Counted from the stretch's first letter, positions 6,900 through 15,682 are shown. The stretch is DNA of 37,934 nt from JAGNLA01 sp964472265 (GCA_964472265.1 CAYYJO010000010.1:1-37934); one strand, 5' to 3'. Translations and numbers: made by a program. Notes: generated by a model from the letters alone, not told the origin.

Positions 6900-7277
6900 A
6901 TGAAAAAGACAATCAAAATGCCTTTTATTGCCGGAATGCTCTTCCTGATCGTTTTCCTTGGACTCATCATCATCGCCCAGAACAGCCCGCTTTGGAGCGC
7001 AAGGCGTGAAGGCGAACATGGATTTGGCGGGGAAGAAGGCGGAAGAATGCCTCCGGAACAGACAAAGATTTCATCGCTTGTAAACGGCGCCGGCATGGAC
7101 AAACAGTGCGTCATGTCAACGCTTGGCATTGATGATTCCCAGCTTGAGCTGACTTTTGGCCAGTTATCCGAGAAAACCGGCCAAGGAGTGAGAGAGATGA
7201 TGGATAAAATCATGGGTTGTCGCACCAATGATGAAAAGGGCGAAACCGGGGAATCAGGCGAAGGAGGTGATGACTAG
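6900..7277 (+). CDS. Membrane-anchored protein with one paired-cysteine repeat
   Basis: A 125-residue counterpart of the protein at 5223: one N-terminal membrane helix (about 7-27), a Gly/Glu-rich linker and one cysteine-pair domain (about 57-107, Cys70 and Cys107, 36 residues between), then an acidic tail rich in Gly and Glu. The core reads QCVMSTLGIDDSQLEL, similar to ECLAEKLGITVADLDK in the larger protein. The frame is open from ATG 6888, overlapping the polyferredoxin stop, but ATG 6900 is preferred because MKKTIKMPFI aligns with the start of the paralogue and gives the same spacing. Function is unknown; the conserved gene pairing suggests it serves the polyferredoxin. Confidence 0.7.
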   Translation: MKKTIKMPFIAGMLFLIVFLGLIIIAQNSPLWSARREGEHGFGGEEGGRMPPEQTKISSLVNGAGMDKQCVMSTLGIDDSQLELTFGQLSEKTGQGVREMMDKIMGCRTNDEKGETGESGEGGDD

Positions 7278-7334
7278 AAAAAATCCAAAAAAACTCACAA
7301 ATAAACTCCATCAACCGTTAAGTCCTTTAACCTT

Positions 7335-7375
7335 GACCGACTCCGCAAGACCATCGTGGAGCCGGTCTTTTTCTT
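7335..7375 (+). terminator. Rho-independent terminator of module 2
   Basis: GACCG-A-CTCC pairs with GGAG-C-CGGTC around a 13-base loop (one internal mismatch), followed by a long T-rich tract. It separates module 2 from mrp. Confidence 0.8.
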
Positions 7376-7378
7376 TTC

Positions 7379-7408
7379 TTGACAAATAATATCCGACTGA
7401 TTTAATAT
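7379..7408 (+). promoter_or_regulatory. Promoter upstream of mrp
   Basis: TTGACA (7379-7384), 18 bases, TAATAT (7403-7408). It would give a 5' leader of about 125 bases. A weaker TTCCAT-17-TAAAAT pair (7489-7517) lies closer to the gene. I see no riboswitch or other structured RNA in 7415-7530. Confidence 0.45.
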
Positions 7409-7540
7409 ACTATCTGGTAATGAAATACTTGTTAGTCCATAACCCTTCGCTCTACTTCAATTTTTAACGGTTACGGCGCTCCCAAGTGTTCCATTCCTCA
7501 GCTTTTAGTAATAAAATGCAATTATCCCGAAAGGAGATTC

Positions 7541-8605
7541 ATGATTGACAGAAATGAAGTTATGAAAGCCCTTGGAACCGTCATGGATCCAGAGCTTGGC
7601 GCCGATCTGGTCACACTTGGCATGATCAGGGATTTGGTTATCGAAGATTCAGGCAAGGTCAAAGTGACTGTAGCCCTCACCGTTCCTGGATGTCCAATGA
7701 AGAACAAGATTGGAACCGACGTGAAGCAGGCCGTTGCAGCTGTTGCTGGCGTAAAGGAAGTTGAAGTCGTCTTTGGCTCGATGAACGACATGGAGCGCGC
7801 CAATACGGCAGGCAAAGCAAAGGAAGCACAGAAACAGACGGCCAACCCGCTTGAAAAGCTCTCAGGAAAACCGATCAAACACATCATTGCCGTCGGCTCA
7901 GGCAAGGGCGGAGTAGGCAAATCGCTCGTCAGCTCGCTTCTCACCGTTGCACTCAGACGCAAAGGTTACAAGGTCGGCATCCTAGACGCTGACATCACTG
8001 GCCCGTCGATCCCGATGATGTTTGGCCAGAAGGGACTCCTTAACGGCAGCAAGCAGGGAGTTTCGCCAAGAGAAACAAAGACTGGCATCAAGATGGTTTC
8101 AATGAACCTTCTGGTTCCAGACCCGACACTGCCGGTAATCTGGAGAGGCCCGGTTCTTGCCGGCGTTCTCAGGCAGTTCTATACAGATGTTGAATGGGGC
8201 GATCTCGATTATCTGATCATCGACCTTCCTCCAGGAACGGCCGATGTTCCGCTCACCGTTTTCCAAATCTACCCGCTTGACGGAATGGTTGTCGTCACAA
8301 GCCCGCAGGAGCTGGCAAACATGGTCGTCACCAAGGCTCTGAAAATGGCAGAGGAGATGAAGATACCGCTGGTTGGCATCATCGAAAACATGACCCACTT
8401 CACCTGCCCGGACGGAAAAGTCATTGAGGTGTTCGGCCCGTCGAGGGTTCGTGAACGCTGCAAACAGGGCGGTGCACAGTATCTTGGCGGCATCGAAATA
8501 GACCCGTCATTTGCCGGACATGCCGACACTGGAACCATTGAAGACGTGGTCATGCCGGAAGCAGTCGAAAATTTGGCAAAAATAATTGAAGGAAAAGGTA
8601 AATAA
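7541..8605 (+). CDS. mrp: Mrp/ApbC-type P-loop ATPase with DUF59 domain
   Basis: A 354-residue protein with an N-terminal DUF59/MIP18 domain (about 1-80, including VPGCPMKNKI) and a C-terminal ParA-like ATPase with the deviant Walker A motif GSGKGGVGKS (119-128), LDADITGPS and IIDLPPGT. Family members bind a bridging 4Fe-4S cluster and carry it to apoproteins. The usual CxxC near the C-terminus is reduced here to CPDG (Cys289), so the dimer-bridging cluster may be absent or bound differently. AAGGAG at 7531-7536 is well placed for ATG 7541. The DUF1858 gene starts three bases downstream, and the Fe-S proteins upstream and hyp genes downstream are plausible clients. Confidence 0.92.
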   Translation: MIDRNEVMKALGTVMDPELGADLVTLGMIRDLVIEDSGKVKVTVALTVPGCPMKNKIGTDVKQAVAAVAGVKEVEVVFGSMNDMERANTAGKAKEAQKQTANPLEKLSGKPIKHIIAVGSGKGGVGKSLVSSLLTVALRRKGYKVGILDADITGPSIPMMFGQKGLLNGSKQGVSPRETKTGIKMVSMNLLVPDPTLPVIWRGPVLAGVLRQFYTDVEWGDLDYLIIDLPPGTADVPLTVFQIYPLDGMVVVTSPQELANMVVTKALKMAEEMKIPLVGIIENMTHFTCPDGKVIEVFGPSRVRERCKQGGAQYLGGIEIDPSFAGHADTGTIEDVVMPEAVENLAKIIEGKGK

Positions 8606-8607
8606 AC

Positions 8608-8823
8608 ATGGAAAATGAACAGAAAATAAACGAAAACATGACTTTTGGCGAAGTGATCGAGAAATATCCCCAGGTCACACCGATTTTCTTCAAGTTCGGT
8701 CTCCACTGCATCGGCTGCATGGTGAGTGCTGTGGAATCAATTGCAGACGGCGCTGCAGCTCACGGAATCGATGCCAAGGAACTGGTAAAGGCTCTTAACG
8801 AGGAGCTAGCAAAGCCAAGCTAG
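8608..8823 (+). CDS. DUF1858 redox-disulfide domain protein
   Basis: A 71-residue protein matching the small DUF1858 family, also described as the hybrid-cluster-protein-associated redox disulfide domain. Features seen: MTFGEVIEKYP at the front, FFKFGLHCIGC with the redox CxxC (Cys34/Cys37), then a helical tail ending in LNEEL. It has no signal or membrane segment. Such proteins occur in anaerobes beside Fe-S and nitrosative-stress genes and are thought to work in thiol or cluster chemistry, though the exact role is unknown. It starts two bases after the mrp stop and is probably cotranscribed with it. Confidence 0.85.
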   Translation: MENEQKINENMTFGEVIEKYPQVTPIFFKFGLHCIGCMVSAVESIADGAAAHGIDAKELVKALNEELAKPS

Positions 8824-8849
8824 ACAAAACCGCCCATATACAATATCAT
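8821..8849 (+). promoter_or_regulatory. Possible near-leaderless promoter of the propeller gene
   Basis: TAGACA (8821-8826), 17 bases, TATCAT (8844-8849), then 9 bases to ATG 8859. No Shine-Dalgarno sequence precedes that ATG, so the transcript could start at or a few bases before it. Confidence 0.4.
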
Positions 8850-8858
8850 TATGCTGCG

Positions 8859-10975
8859 ATGGTCTTTAGATCAGGCAGATTCCTTCTGCTGGCTTTAATA
8901 TTATTGGCTGCAAGCGTGTCAGCCCAGTCTGATGACTGGTATACATACCGACACGACAGCAAACGCTCAGGCTCAAGCAGCCTCAACATCCCCCCACCCC
9001 TGCTCAAGGTGAGGGCTTTTGCTTGCGGTGAACTGCTTGAAAACGAGGCTGCAGTGCAGGGCAACTTTGCGTACGCCGGAACAAACAACCTCAGCTGCCT
9101 GAACCTCACAAACGGCGTAACAGAATGGACAATTCCTTTTGAATCCAAAATCACAACCACGCCTCTGGTTCTCAGGGACAAAATCCTTGTTGGTAGCGAA
9201 GATGGAACCATAACCTGCATAAACCCAGACACATCCAGAATCCTTTGGAAAATTGAAAAACTTGGGAAGATCGTCAAAGGATTCTGTTTTAGCAAAGGAA
9301 TCGCTTACTTCACAACTACCTTTGGAATCATCGGCGCCCTGAGGCTTGACGGTACCTTTATGTTCAAAAACACAAACAAATACCCGATCTCTTGCGCTCC
9401 TGCGCTGTCAGACGGAAAGCTTGTCGTCGGCGACGACAAGGGTACGATCTATTGTCTAAACTCTGACACAGGAAAAACAATCTGGACAACCGAAGGAAAA
9501 TCCACTGACATCATCGGCGGATTCAACATAATTGAAGGTCGTGTCTTTTACGGCAGCTTTGACAACAACATCTACTGCATCAGCTTTGAGGACGGGAAGC
9601 CTGTCTGGCAAAAGAGAGTCGATGGGTGGGTTCAGTCACCCCCAATTGCAATCGATGGAATCGTCTATTTCCAAATCAGGCACACAAAACTTCTCGGCTA
9701 CGACATCAACACAGGCGAACGTCGCTGTGAGTACGAATACCAACCAAGCAAAGCCGAGATGATTGCAACCGGAAAAACCATCTTTATCGGCAGCAACAGG
9801 CGCATCGAAGCCCTTACCACATGCGAGCTTACAGAAAACTGGCATTATGAGTTCAGCGATGAACAGATAACCTCGCTTTCAANNNNNNNNNNTCCCTCGG
9901 CAGGGTTTATCAGTTCAAAGCAGGGCCAAACCTGGAAGTCACACCCAAAAAAATCGACATCGACGTTTTAACCACACAAGGCGACGCCGATTTCCAGTTC
10001 ACAATCAAAAACTCGAGAGCCGATGATTGGCAGACAATGCTTGAAGGCGACGTTTCAACCGAAGCTTCATGGCTCTATCTCCCTGAACCGCTCTTCAAGG
10101 TTCCAACCGGTGAAAGCATTGACCTTAAAGCCATGATCGTACGACAGGAGCTGAAAAATCCTGGCTCATTCACAACAGAGTTGACTGTAACTTCAAACGG
10201 AGGTTCGTACAAACTTCCTGTCAGTCTCCACTTCATCGATCCCAACCCACCGAAACTGTGCATAGATCAGACCTCAATAGATATGGGCGCCATCCAGACC
10301 GGAACAATAAAAAAATGTTCAGTGAAGGTGACAAATTGTGGCAAAGGCGTACTCCATCTGACAATCGGCACAAAAACCTTCGGTGACTGGCTGGTGGCAA
10401 ACCGTGTCACGGCCGACATTGCCGAAGGTTCAACCGAAGAGATAACAGTGCTTGCCAGAGGTGACAGGATGACGACTGCACCGGGTGACGACTGCACCTA
10501 CTCAGGCGTGCTCTCGATAGCCACAAACGTCGACCCCGAACCAATCTCTGTCCCAGTAAAAATCAGGTGTTACGGCATCCCGATACCAACCAACATCAGG
10601 ATCCAGATTGGTAACGAAAACGTTTCTGTCAACGGCAGCACGGTCAATTTCAAGCCGGCAAGCTACATAAACGACTCAAGAACAATGGTTCCGCTCAGGC
10701 TGATCGGCGAGGCATTCTTTGCCCAGGTCAACTGGTACGAGGACACAAAGACAATCACCATCAGCTCCTGCACCACCCAGTCAAGATTTACAATCGGCTC
10801 AAAGATAGCCGAGATCATCACCCATGACGGTGTCCTGGAAAAACCGATTGACGTTCCGCCAGAGATCAAAAACGGAAGGACGTTCATTCCGATAAGGGCA
10901 GTATCAGAAATCCTTGGCGGCAAAACCTCCTGGGAAAACGAAACAAAAACAGTGGTTATCACATACGAGCCATAA
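8859..10975 (+). CDS. Secreted PQQ-propeller protein with CuAO-N-like C-terminus (gap inside)
   Basis: One gene interrupted by a 10-N gap at 9883-9892. Before the gap: a signal peptide ending ASVSA-Q, then propeller repeats such as YCLNSDTGKTIWTT and YCISFEDGKPVWQK. After it coding resumes at 9893 in another frame with SLGRVYQFKAG, a typical blade end. This leads into an Ig-like or choice-of-anchor region (SIDMGAIQTGTIKKCSVKVT) and a C-terminal copper-amine-oxidase-N-like domain (about 10597-10972; RTMVPLRLIGEAF, then RTFIPIRAVSEILGG). The last is a wall or surface-binding fold, not an oxidase. The frame change reflects unknown gap length, not a mutation. The TAA stop directly abuts the GTG start of hypF, so it is probably in the hyp operon. 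Confidence 0.85.
9883..9892. other. Assembly gap (10 N)
   Basis: A placeholder of ten Ns inside a propeller blade of the gene at 8859. The frame is 0 before and 2 after, and the blade seems to lack a few residues, so the true length differs from ten. Confidence 0.98.
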
Positions 10976-13156
10976 GTGCAAAAGAGATTCATCATCAGAG
11001 GAATTGTTCAGGGTGTTGGCTTCAGACCGTTCGTCTACCGCATTGCAATTGCGGGTGGACTGAAAGGGTTTGTCAGGAATATTGGTGATGGAGTCGAGGC
11101 CGTATTTGAAGGATCGCAAGAGCAGATAGACTCAGCAATCCACAACATCAGGCATGCACACCCACCAATGGCAAGTGTTGAAAGTATCTTTGATTCAGAT
11201 TTTTCAGGCGACCCATTCGTTGATTTCAAGATACTCAAAACCCCGGACGATTGCCCAACTGACGTCATCATCCCTCCAGACATAGGCATCTGCGACAACT
11301 GCAGGCGTGAGCTGCTTGACACACAAAACAGAAGACACGATCACCTCATGATCTCGTGCACCGATTGCGGCCCAAGGATGAGCATCATAAGAACGCTTCC
11401 CTACGACCGACACACCACATCAGCCGGTGATTTTTCCATGTGCCAAACATGCAAAACCGAATACACCGAACCGGCAGACCGGCGCTACCACGCCCAGACA
11501 ATCGCCTGCAACGATTGCGGGCCAAAAGTCTGGATGGGCGACCTTGAAGGGATTGAAGCTGTCGAAGAGGCAAAAAGGCTGATTCTCAAAGGTGAAGTGG
11601 TTGCCATCAAAGGCATCGGTGGCTTTCACCTTGCCTGTCTTGCAACAGATGGGGAAGCCTGCAAAAAGATAAGGAAAATCAAACACCGTGGCAACGAACC
11701 AATGGCTGTTATGGTTTTTGACATGACTCAAGCAAGAAAGCTCGCAACAATCGATGAATGCTCTGAAAAATGGCTGACCGGCTGGCAAAAGCCAATCATT
11801 CTTGCGCCAAAGTCCGAGAGCTACAATTTGGCCGAATCGGTTGCACCAGGCACCGATAAAATTGGCATCTTTCTCCCGTATACCCCCGTTCAGGTAAAAC
11901 TGATGCAGGACATGCCGCCAATTGTTCTCACCTCGGCCAATATTCACGACGAACCAATTTCTACAACCGAAAAAGATCAGCTGGTGACAGACATTTTGAC
12001 CAATGACCGAGAGATAGTTGTGCCTCTGGACGACTCGGTTGCAAGGTGCATAAACGGTGAAATCCAGCTTGTCAGGCGCGCCAGGGGGTTTGTTCCCCAG
12101 GCGTTTCCGATTGCCACGCCAAAGAAAGTGCTCGCTCTTGGCCCACAAATGAAGTCCACGTTTGCATTTTTCTGGAACAACAAGAGTCTTGTCGGTCACC
12201 ACATCGGTGAGATGGGCAACCCTGCAACATTTGAGCGATACAGGGAATCGCTTGCCCAGTACCGCAAACTGTTTGGCTTTGAAGAAGAGGTGGCGGCTTA
12301 CGACCTGCACCCTGACTACACCGCAACAAAGCACAGGCTAGAACTGTCGAGTGCAAAAGAGTTTGTTGCCATCCAGCACCATGAAGCGCACATCGCATCG
12401 GTAATTGCCGAACATGGCATCAAGGGGAAGGTCATCGGTGTCGCTGCTGACGGAACCGGTTACGGTCACGACGGCAAAATCTGGGGCTGTGAATTTTTCA
12501 TCGCTGAAAACTTCAGATTCACTCGAGTTGCCCACCTGCTTCCGTTCAGGCTTCCGGGTGGCGAGGTGGCTGTCAAGGATTGCAAACGTGTGGCTTTCTC
12601 ACTTGCTGTACAGGCAGGAGCAACGTTTGAAACCGGTGAACCGGAACTTGACGCCATCATGAAGCTTCAGCTCGAAAAAAACATCAACAGCTCGACCACA
12701 TCAAGCCTTGGCAGACTCTTCGACGGATTCTCGGTGGTTGCTGGCATGGGAGAAACCGCAACCTTTGAGGCTGAACTGGCGATAAAACTCGAATCAGCTT
12801 TCAAACCCGACAAACCTTACGACTTCCCCATCATCGAGAACAACATGCAAATGATTGACTGGCGACCGGCATTCCTCGAGGCTCTGGAGAAGAAAGGCAA
12901 CATCTCTGGCAGATTCCATTCAGGGCTGGCAAACGCTTTTGTCGAAATGTGCATGAGGCTCAGAGAAAAAACATCGTCAAACACCGTTGCGCTCTCTGGT
13001 GGGTGTTTTTTAAACCTTGTTTTCATCAATCTGGTTACAAACGCCCTTAAACAAAGGGGATTTTTGGTTTATACAAACAACATGCTGCCGCCGGGCGACG
13101 GATGTGTGAGCTTCGGCCAGGGGGCTATTGTTTGTGCAAATTCAGGAGGAAATTGA
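10976..13156 (+). CDS. hypF: Carbamoyltransferase HypF
   Basis: A 726-residue protein with all HypF domains in order: N-terminal acylphosphatase (RGIVQGVGFRPFVYR, first 90 residues); two zinc-finger regions (CDNC and CTDC, then CQTC and CNDC, about 100-185); a YrdC-like domain (KGIGGFHLACLA onward); and a Kae1-like C-terminus with the metal motif HHEAH and ALSGGCFLN. HypF makes a thiocarbamate on the C-terminal cysteine of HypE from carbamoyl phosphate and ATP, the source of the cyanide ligands of [NiFe] hydrogenase. The start is GTG immediately after the TAA of the preceding gene. The length is slightly below the usual 740-770. hypC follows after three bases. No hydrogenase structural genes are in the window. 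Confidence 0.96.
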   Translation: MQKRFIIRGIVQGVGFRPFVYRIAIAGGLKGFVRNIGDGVEAVFEGSQEQIDSAIHNIRHAHPPMASVESIFDSDFSGDPFVDFKILKTPDDCPTDVIIPPDIGICDNCRRELLDTQNRRHDHLMISCTDCGPRMSIIRTLPYDRHTTSAGDFSMCQTCKTEYTEPADRRYHAQTIACNDCGPKVWMGDLEGIEAVEEAKRLILKGEVVAIKGIGGFHLACLATDGEACKKIRKIKHRGNEPMAVMVFDMTQARKLATIDECSEKWLTGWQKPIILAPKSESYNLAESVAPGTDKIGIFLPYTPVQVKLMQDMPPIVLTSANIHDEPISTTEKDQLVTDILTNDREIVVPLDDSVARCINGEIQLVRRARGFVPQAFPIATPKKVLALGPQMKSTFAFFWNNKSLVGHHIGEMGNPATFERYRESLAQYRKLFGFEEEVAAYDLHPDYTATKHRLELSSAKEFVAIQHHEAHIASVIAEHGIKGKVIGVAADGTGYGHDGKIWGCEFFIAENFRFTRVAHLLPFRLPGGEVAVKDCKRVAFSLAVQAGATFETGEPELDAIMKLQLEKNINSSTTSSLGRLFDGFSVVAGMGETATFEAELAIKLESAFKPDKPYDFPIIENNMQMIDWRPAFLEALEKKGNISGRFHSGLANAFVEMCMRLREKTSSNTVALSGGCFLNLVFINLVTNALKQRGFLVYTNNMLPPGDGCVSFGQGAIVCANSGGN

Positions 13157-13159
13157 CTT

Positions 13160-13384
13160 ATGTGCCTTGGAATTCCGGCAAAGATTGTCGAAGTTGACGG
13201 GTTGGACGCTGTTGGGCAGATGGCTGGCGTGAATCGCGCCATCAGGCTTGACATGCTCCCGGAAGCAAAGGTTGGCGACTATGTGATCGTTCACACCGGT
13301 TTCGCCATTGAAACGGTGACAGAGACTGAGGCAATGGAGATTCTTGAAACGATTGAGGCGGCGTATGGCGGAATCCCGGTCTGA
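13160..13384 (+). CDS. hypC: Hydrogenase maturation chaperone HypC
   Basis: A 74-residue HypC/HybG protein. It begins with the invariant MCLGIP, whose Cys2 binds iron and contacts HypD, and has the OB-fold pattern GDYVIVHTGFAIETV. It carries the Fe(CN)2CO unit between the HypD complex and the hydrogenase large subunit. AGGAGG at 13145-13150 precedes ATG 13160 by about nine bases, overlapping the end of hypF. Its own 3' end overlaps the hypD start by 20 bases, so translation of the set is likely coupled. Confidence 0.96.
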   Translation: MCLGIPAKIVEVDGLDAVGQMAGVNRAIRLDMLPEAKVGDYVIVHTGFAIETVTETEAMEILETIEAAYGGIPV

Positions 13385-14447
13385 CCAGGTAAAGGAACTC
13401 ATCGCAAAAATACAGCTTCACACCGACAAAAAACCACAGACACTCATGGAAGTCTGTGGAACCCACACACACGCAATATTTGCAACGGGTGCAAGATCGC
13501 TTATGCCCAAAAACCTGAAAATCATCTCAGGGCCAGGCTGCCCCGTGTGCGTGACATCACAGGAAGACATCGACAAGATGATCGCCATCTCGGAAATTCC
13601 AGGCGTTGCCGTCTGCACGTTCGGCGACATGCTCAAGGTTCCGGGGACGGTTTCATCACTCTCACATTCAAAATCAAAAGGGTTTGATGTAAGGATAATG
13701 TACTCGCCCTTCGATGTTGTTTCATGGGCGGAACATGAGCCAAACAAAACATTTGTACTGGTGGGCATTGGCTTTGAGACAACAACTCCGGGTTTTGCTG
13801 CAACGCTTATTGAGGCAAAAAAGAGAAACCTGAAAAATCTCCTGCATCTTTGCCTTCACAAGACAGTCCCAATGGCGCTTGTCGCCCTTGCCAACTCAAC
13901 TGAGGTCAAAATCGACGGGCTGATCCTCCCGGGTCACGTTTCGGCGATAATCGGCACAGCCCCTTACCAGTTTCTTGCTCAAGTGTACAAAATTCCTGGT
14001 GTTGTCATGGGTTTTGAAGGTTTTGACATCGTCACCGGCGTTGAATCGCTCACCGAAATGATTGCCGATGGTAAACCGTCAATAAAAAACCAATACACAC
14101 GGGTGGTCAAAGACATTGGCAATCCCAAGGCAAGAGAGATTGTAGCGCAGGTTTTTGAAGACTGCGACGCAAACTGGCGCGGACTCGGTATGATTCCGGC
14201 GTCTGGATTGAAACACAAAAAAGAATTTCATGATTTCGACGTTTTAAATCGTTACAAAGTTGAAACGCCGGACTCGGCGGAACCAAAAGGGTGCATCTGC
14301 GGAAAAGTCATCATCGGAGCAAAAACCCCAAACGAATGCCCCCTGTTTGACAAGGTGTGCACTCCGTCAAATCCGGTTGGCCCGTGCATGGTTTCAGGCG
14401 AAGGCACCTGCAGCGCATACTTCAGGTATGCCAGGATGGCAAAATGA
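13365..14447 (+). CDS. hypD: Hydrogenase maturation protein HypD
   Basis: A 360-residue HypD, the scaffold on which Fe(CN)2CO is assembled. Seen: EVCGTHTHAI with the key cysteine (CGGHTH is more usual), GPGCPVCVT with the redox cysteine pair, GFETTTP, and a cysteine-rich C-terminus (CICGKVIIGAKTPNECPLF and CMVSGEGTCSAYFRY) that binds a 4Fe-4S cluster. The frame is open from a TTG at 13344, but ATG 13365 is chosen because GAGG sits six bases upstream and the protein then starts like other HypDs. Its stop overlaps the hypE start (ATGA). Confidence 0.95.
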   Translation: MAESRSDQVKELIAKIQLHTDKKPQTLMEVCGTHTHAIFATGARSLMPKNLKIISGPGCPVCVTSQEDIDKMIAISEIPGVAVCTFGDMLKVPGTVSSLSHSKSKGFDVRIMYSPFDVVSWAEHEPNKTFVLVGIGFETTTPGFAATLIEAKKRNLKNLLHLCLHKTVPMALVALANSTEVKIDGLILPGHVSAIIGTAPYQFLAQVYKIPGVVMGFEGFDIVTGVESLTEMIADGKPSIKNQYTRVVKDIGNPKAREIVAQVFEDCDANWRGLGMIPASGLKHKKEFHDFDVLNRYKVETPDSAEPKGCICGKVIIGAKTPNECPLFDKVCTPSNPVGPCMVSGEGTCSAYFRYARMAK

Positions 14448-15576
14448 ACGACGTATTCAAACTTTCCGAGGGTGGTGGTGGCGGAGATTCAAGGCTTCTG
14501 ATCAAGCGTTTGCTTGAGTGCCTTGGAAATGAAGCCCTGTGCAAGCTGGATGATTCGGGCGTGATCAGCTTTGAAGGCAGAAATCTTGCCATGACAACCG
14601 ATGGCTTCGTGGTCAAACCAATCTTTTTCCCAGGCGGAGACATTGGGAAGCTCTCGGTTTGCGGAACGCTCAACGACCTGGCTGTGATGGGTGCAAANNN
14701 NNNNNNNTAAAAGGAACAGACAAGGTTATCGTGGTCAAATCGGACTCTAAACCTCGTTGGGTTTGGCTTTCTCCAAAACACGGCGGAGCCCACATCATCT
14801 GTGAAGCCGTAAGAAACCTTGCTGCAACAGGCGCAAAACCTCTTGCCATCTCGCTTGCGTTGATTGTCGCCGAAGGATTCCAAAAGGAACAGTTTGAAAA
14901 AATCCTTGCATCAATCAAGGAAACTTTGGGTCAGGTGCCAGTTGTCACAGGTGACACCAAGGTTGTTGAATCCTCTGCAGCTGATGGGATTTTCATCACG
15001 ACAACAGGCATCGGTGTCCAGATTGCCAGCCCAAGCGGAACAAAGGTAAAGCCTGGCGATGCTTTGATAGTTACAGGATCAATTGGCAGGCACGGCGCTT
15101 GCATCATGGCTTCGAGGAATGACCTTGGTTTTGCCGGCCAGCTAACCTCGGATGTAAAACTTCTGGCGCCATCTGTCATGCCGCTTTTTGAAGAATTTGG
15201 CGACAAAATCCACGCCTGCCGCGACATCACGAGGGGTGGCCTCTCGGCCATGCTCCACGAATTCGCCGAAAGCTCGGGTGTTGGCATGGATATTTCTGAG
15301 ACTGCCATTCCGGTCGACCCAGACGTGAAAGGATTGTGTCTGGCTCTGGGGCTTGATCCGCTGCACCTTGCCTGTGAAGGGCGGGCTTTGCTTGCCGTTG
15401 ATGAAACGATAAAAGACGCAGTAATCGACAGACTCACAAGTCTTGGAGAAAAAAGAGTCTCCCATATTGGTAACGCAACAGATGATCATAAAACATACGT
15501 TTACCTGACAACAAAAATTGGTGGAAAAAGGATTCTCGAACCCCCACAAGGCGAGATGCTGCCAAGAATCTGCTGA
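14444..15576 (+). CDS. hypE: HypE, broken by a gap and carrying a PurL-like segment
   Basis: HypE dehydrates the thiocarbamate that HypF places on its C-terminal cysteine to thiocyanate. The N-terminal part (14444-14697) is normal: LSEGGGGGDSRLL, then TTDGFVVKPIFFPGGDIGKLSVCGTLNDLAVMGA in short pieces. After the gap another frame gives about 50 residues unlike HypE (KGTDKVIVVKSDSKP, then LSPKHGGAHIICEAVRNLAA) that match PurL, a related enzyme of the same superfamily. From GAKPLAISLALIVAEGF onward it is HypE again, with VVTGDTKVVE, CRDITRGGLS and the terminal PRIC. The duplicated GAK suggests nothing of HypE is missing; the PurL-like part is probably an assembly chimera. ATGA overlap with hypD. 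Confidence 0.85.
14698..14707. other. Assembly gap (10 N)
   Basis: Ten Ns inside hypE at the conserved NDLAVMGAK motif. The frame differs on the two sides and the right side starts with PurL-like sequence, so the join is unreliable. Confidence 0.98.
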
Positions 15577-15602
15577 GAGCGCTTACCCGGTTGCCCAAAG
15601 TT

Positions 15603-15631
15603 TTGCCTGATAAGGGGATATACAGTATAAT
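15603..15631 (+). promoter_or_regulatory. Strong promoter upstream of the small protein gene
   Basis: TTGCCT (15603-15608), 17 bases, a perfect TATAAT (15626-15631). An ATG (15639) lies exactly seven bases after the -10 box and opens an 11-codon frame; the longer small gene begins at 15683. Confidence 0.65.
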
Positions 15632-15638
15632 GAGTGTC

Positions 15639-15674
15639 ATGAAAAATGAAGCCGGATGGAGACAAGCTTTTTGA
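15639..15674 (+). CDS. Possible 11-residue leader peptide
   Basis: ATG 15639 opens MKNEAGWRQAF and stops with TGA at 15672-15674, eight bases before the start of the next gene. If transcription begins at the expected distance from TATAAT the ATG would be at the 5' end, so it would be translated leaderless. It shows no attenuator codons or terminator, so it may be chance. Confidence 0.2.
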   Translation: MKNEAGWRQAF

Positions 15675-15682
15675 GAGGTGAG

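Noticed and set aside
7408..7424. Third TACTAT site near the mrp promoter
   Set aside because: Only the left half TACTAT matches; the right half after five bases is AATGAA, so the inverted repeat is missing.
7415..7530. Possible riboswitch in the leader of mrp
   Set aside because: No recognisable conserved core, long helix or terminator was found in the leader.
9883..9971. Apparent frameshift and early stop in the propeller gene
   Set aside because: Coding continues cleanly in another frame immediately after the Ns, so the change comes from unknown gap length, not mutation.
11420..12334. 304-residue open frame antisense to hypF
   Set aside because: A shadow of hypF; the + strand frame contains all HypF motifs and the antisense protein has none of its own.
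14708..14710. Apparent TAA stop in hypE after the gap
   Set aside because: It is a stop only if ten Ns is the true gap length; the coding frame after the gap is different.
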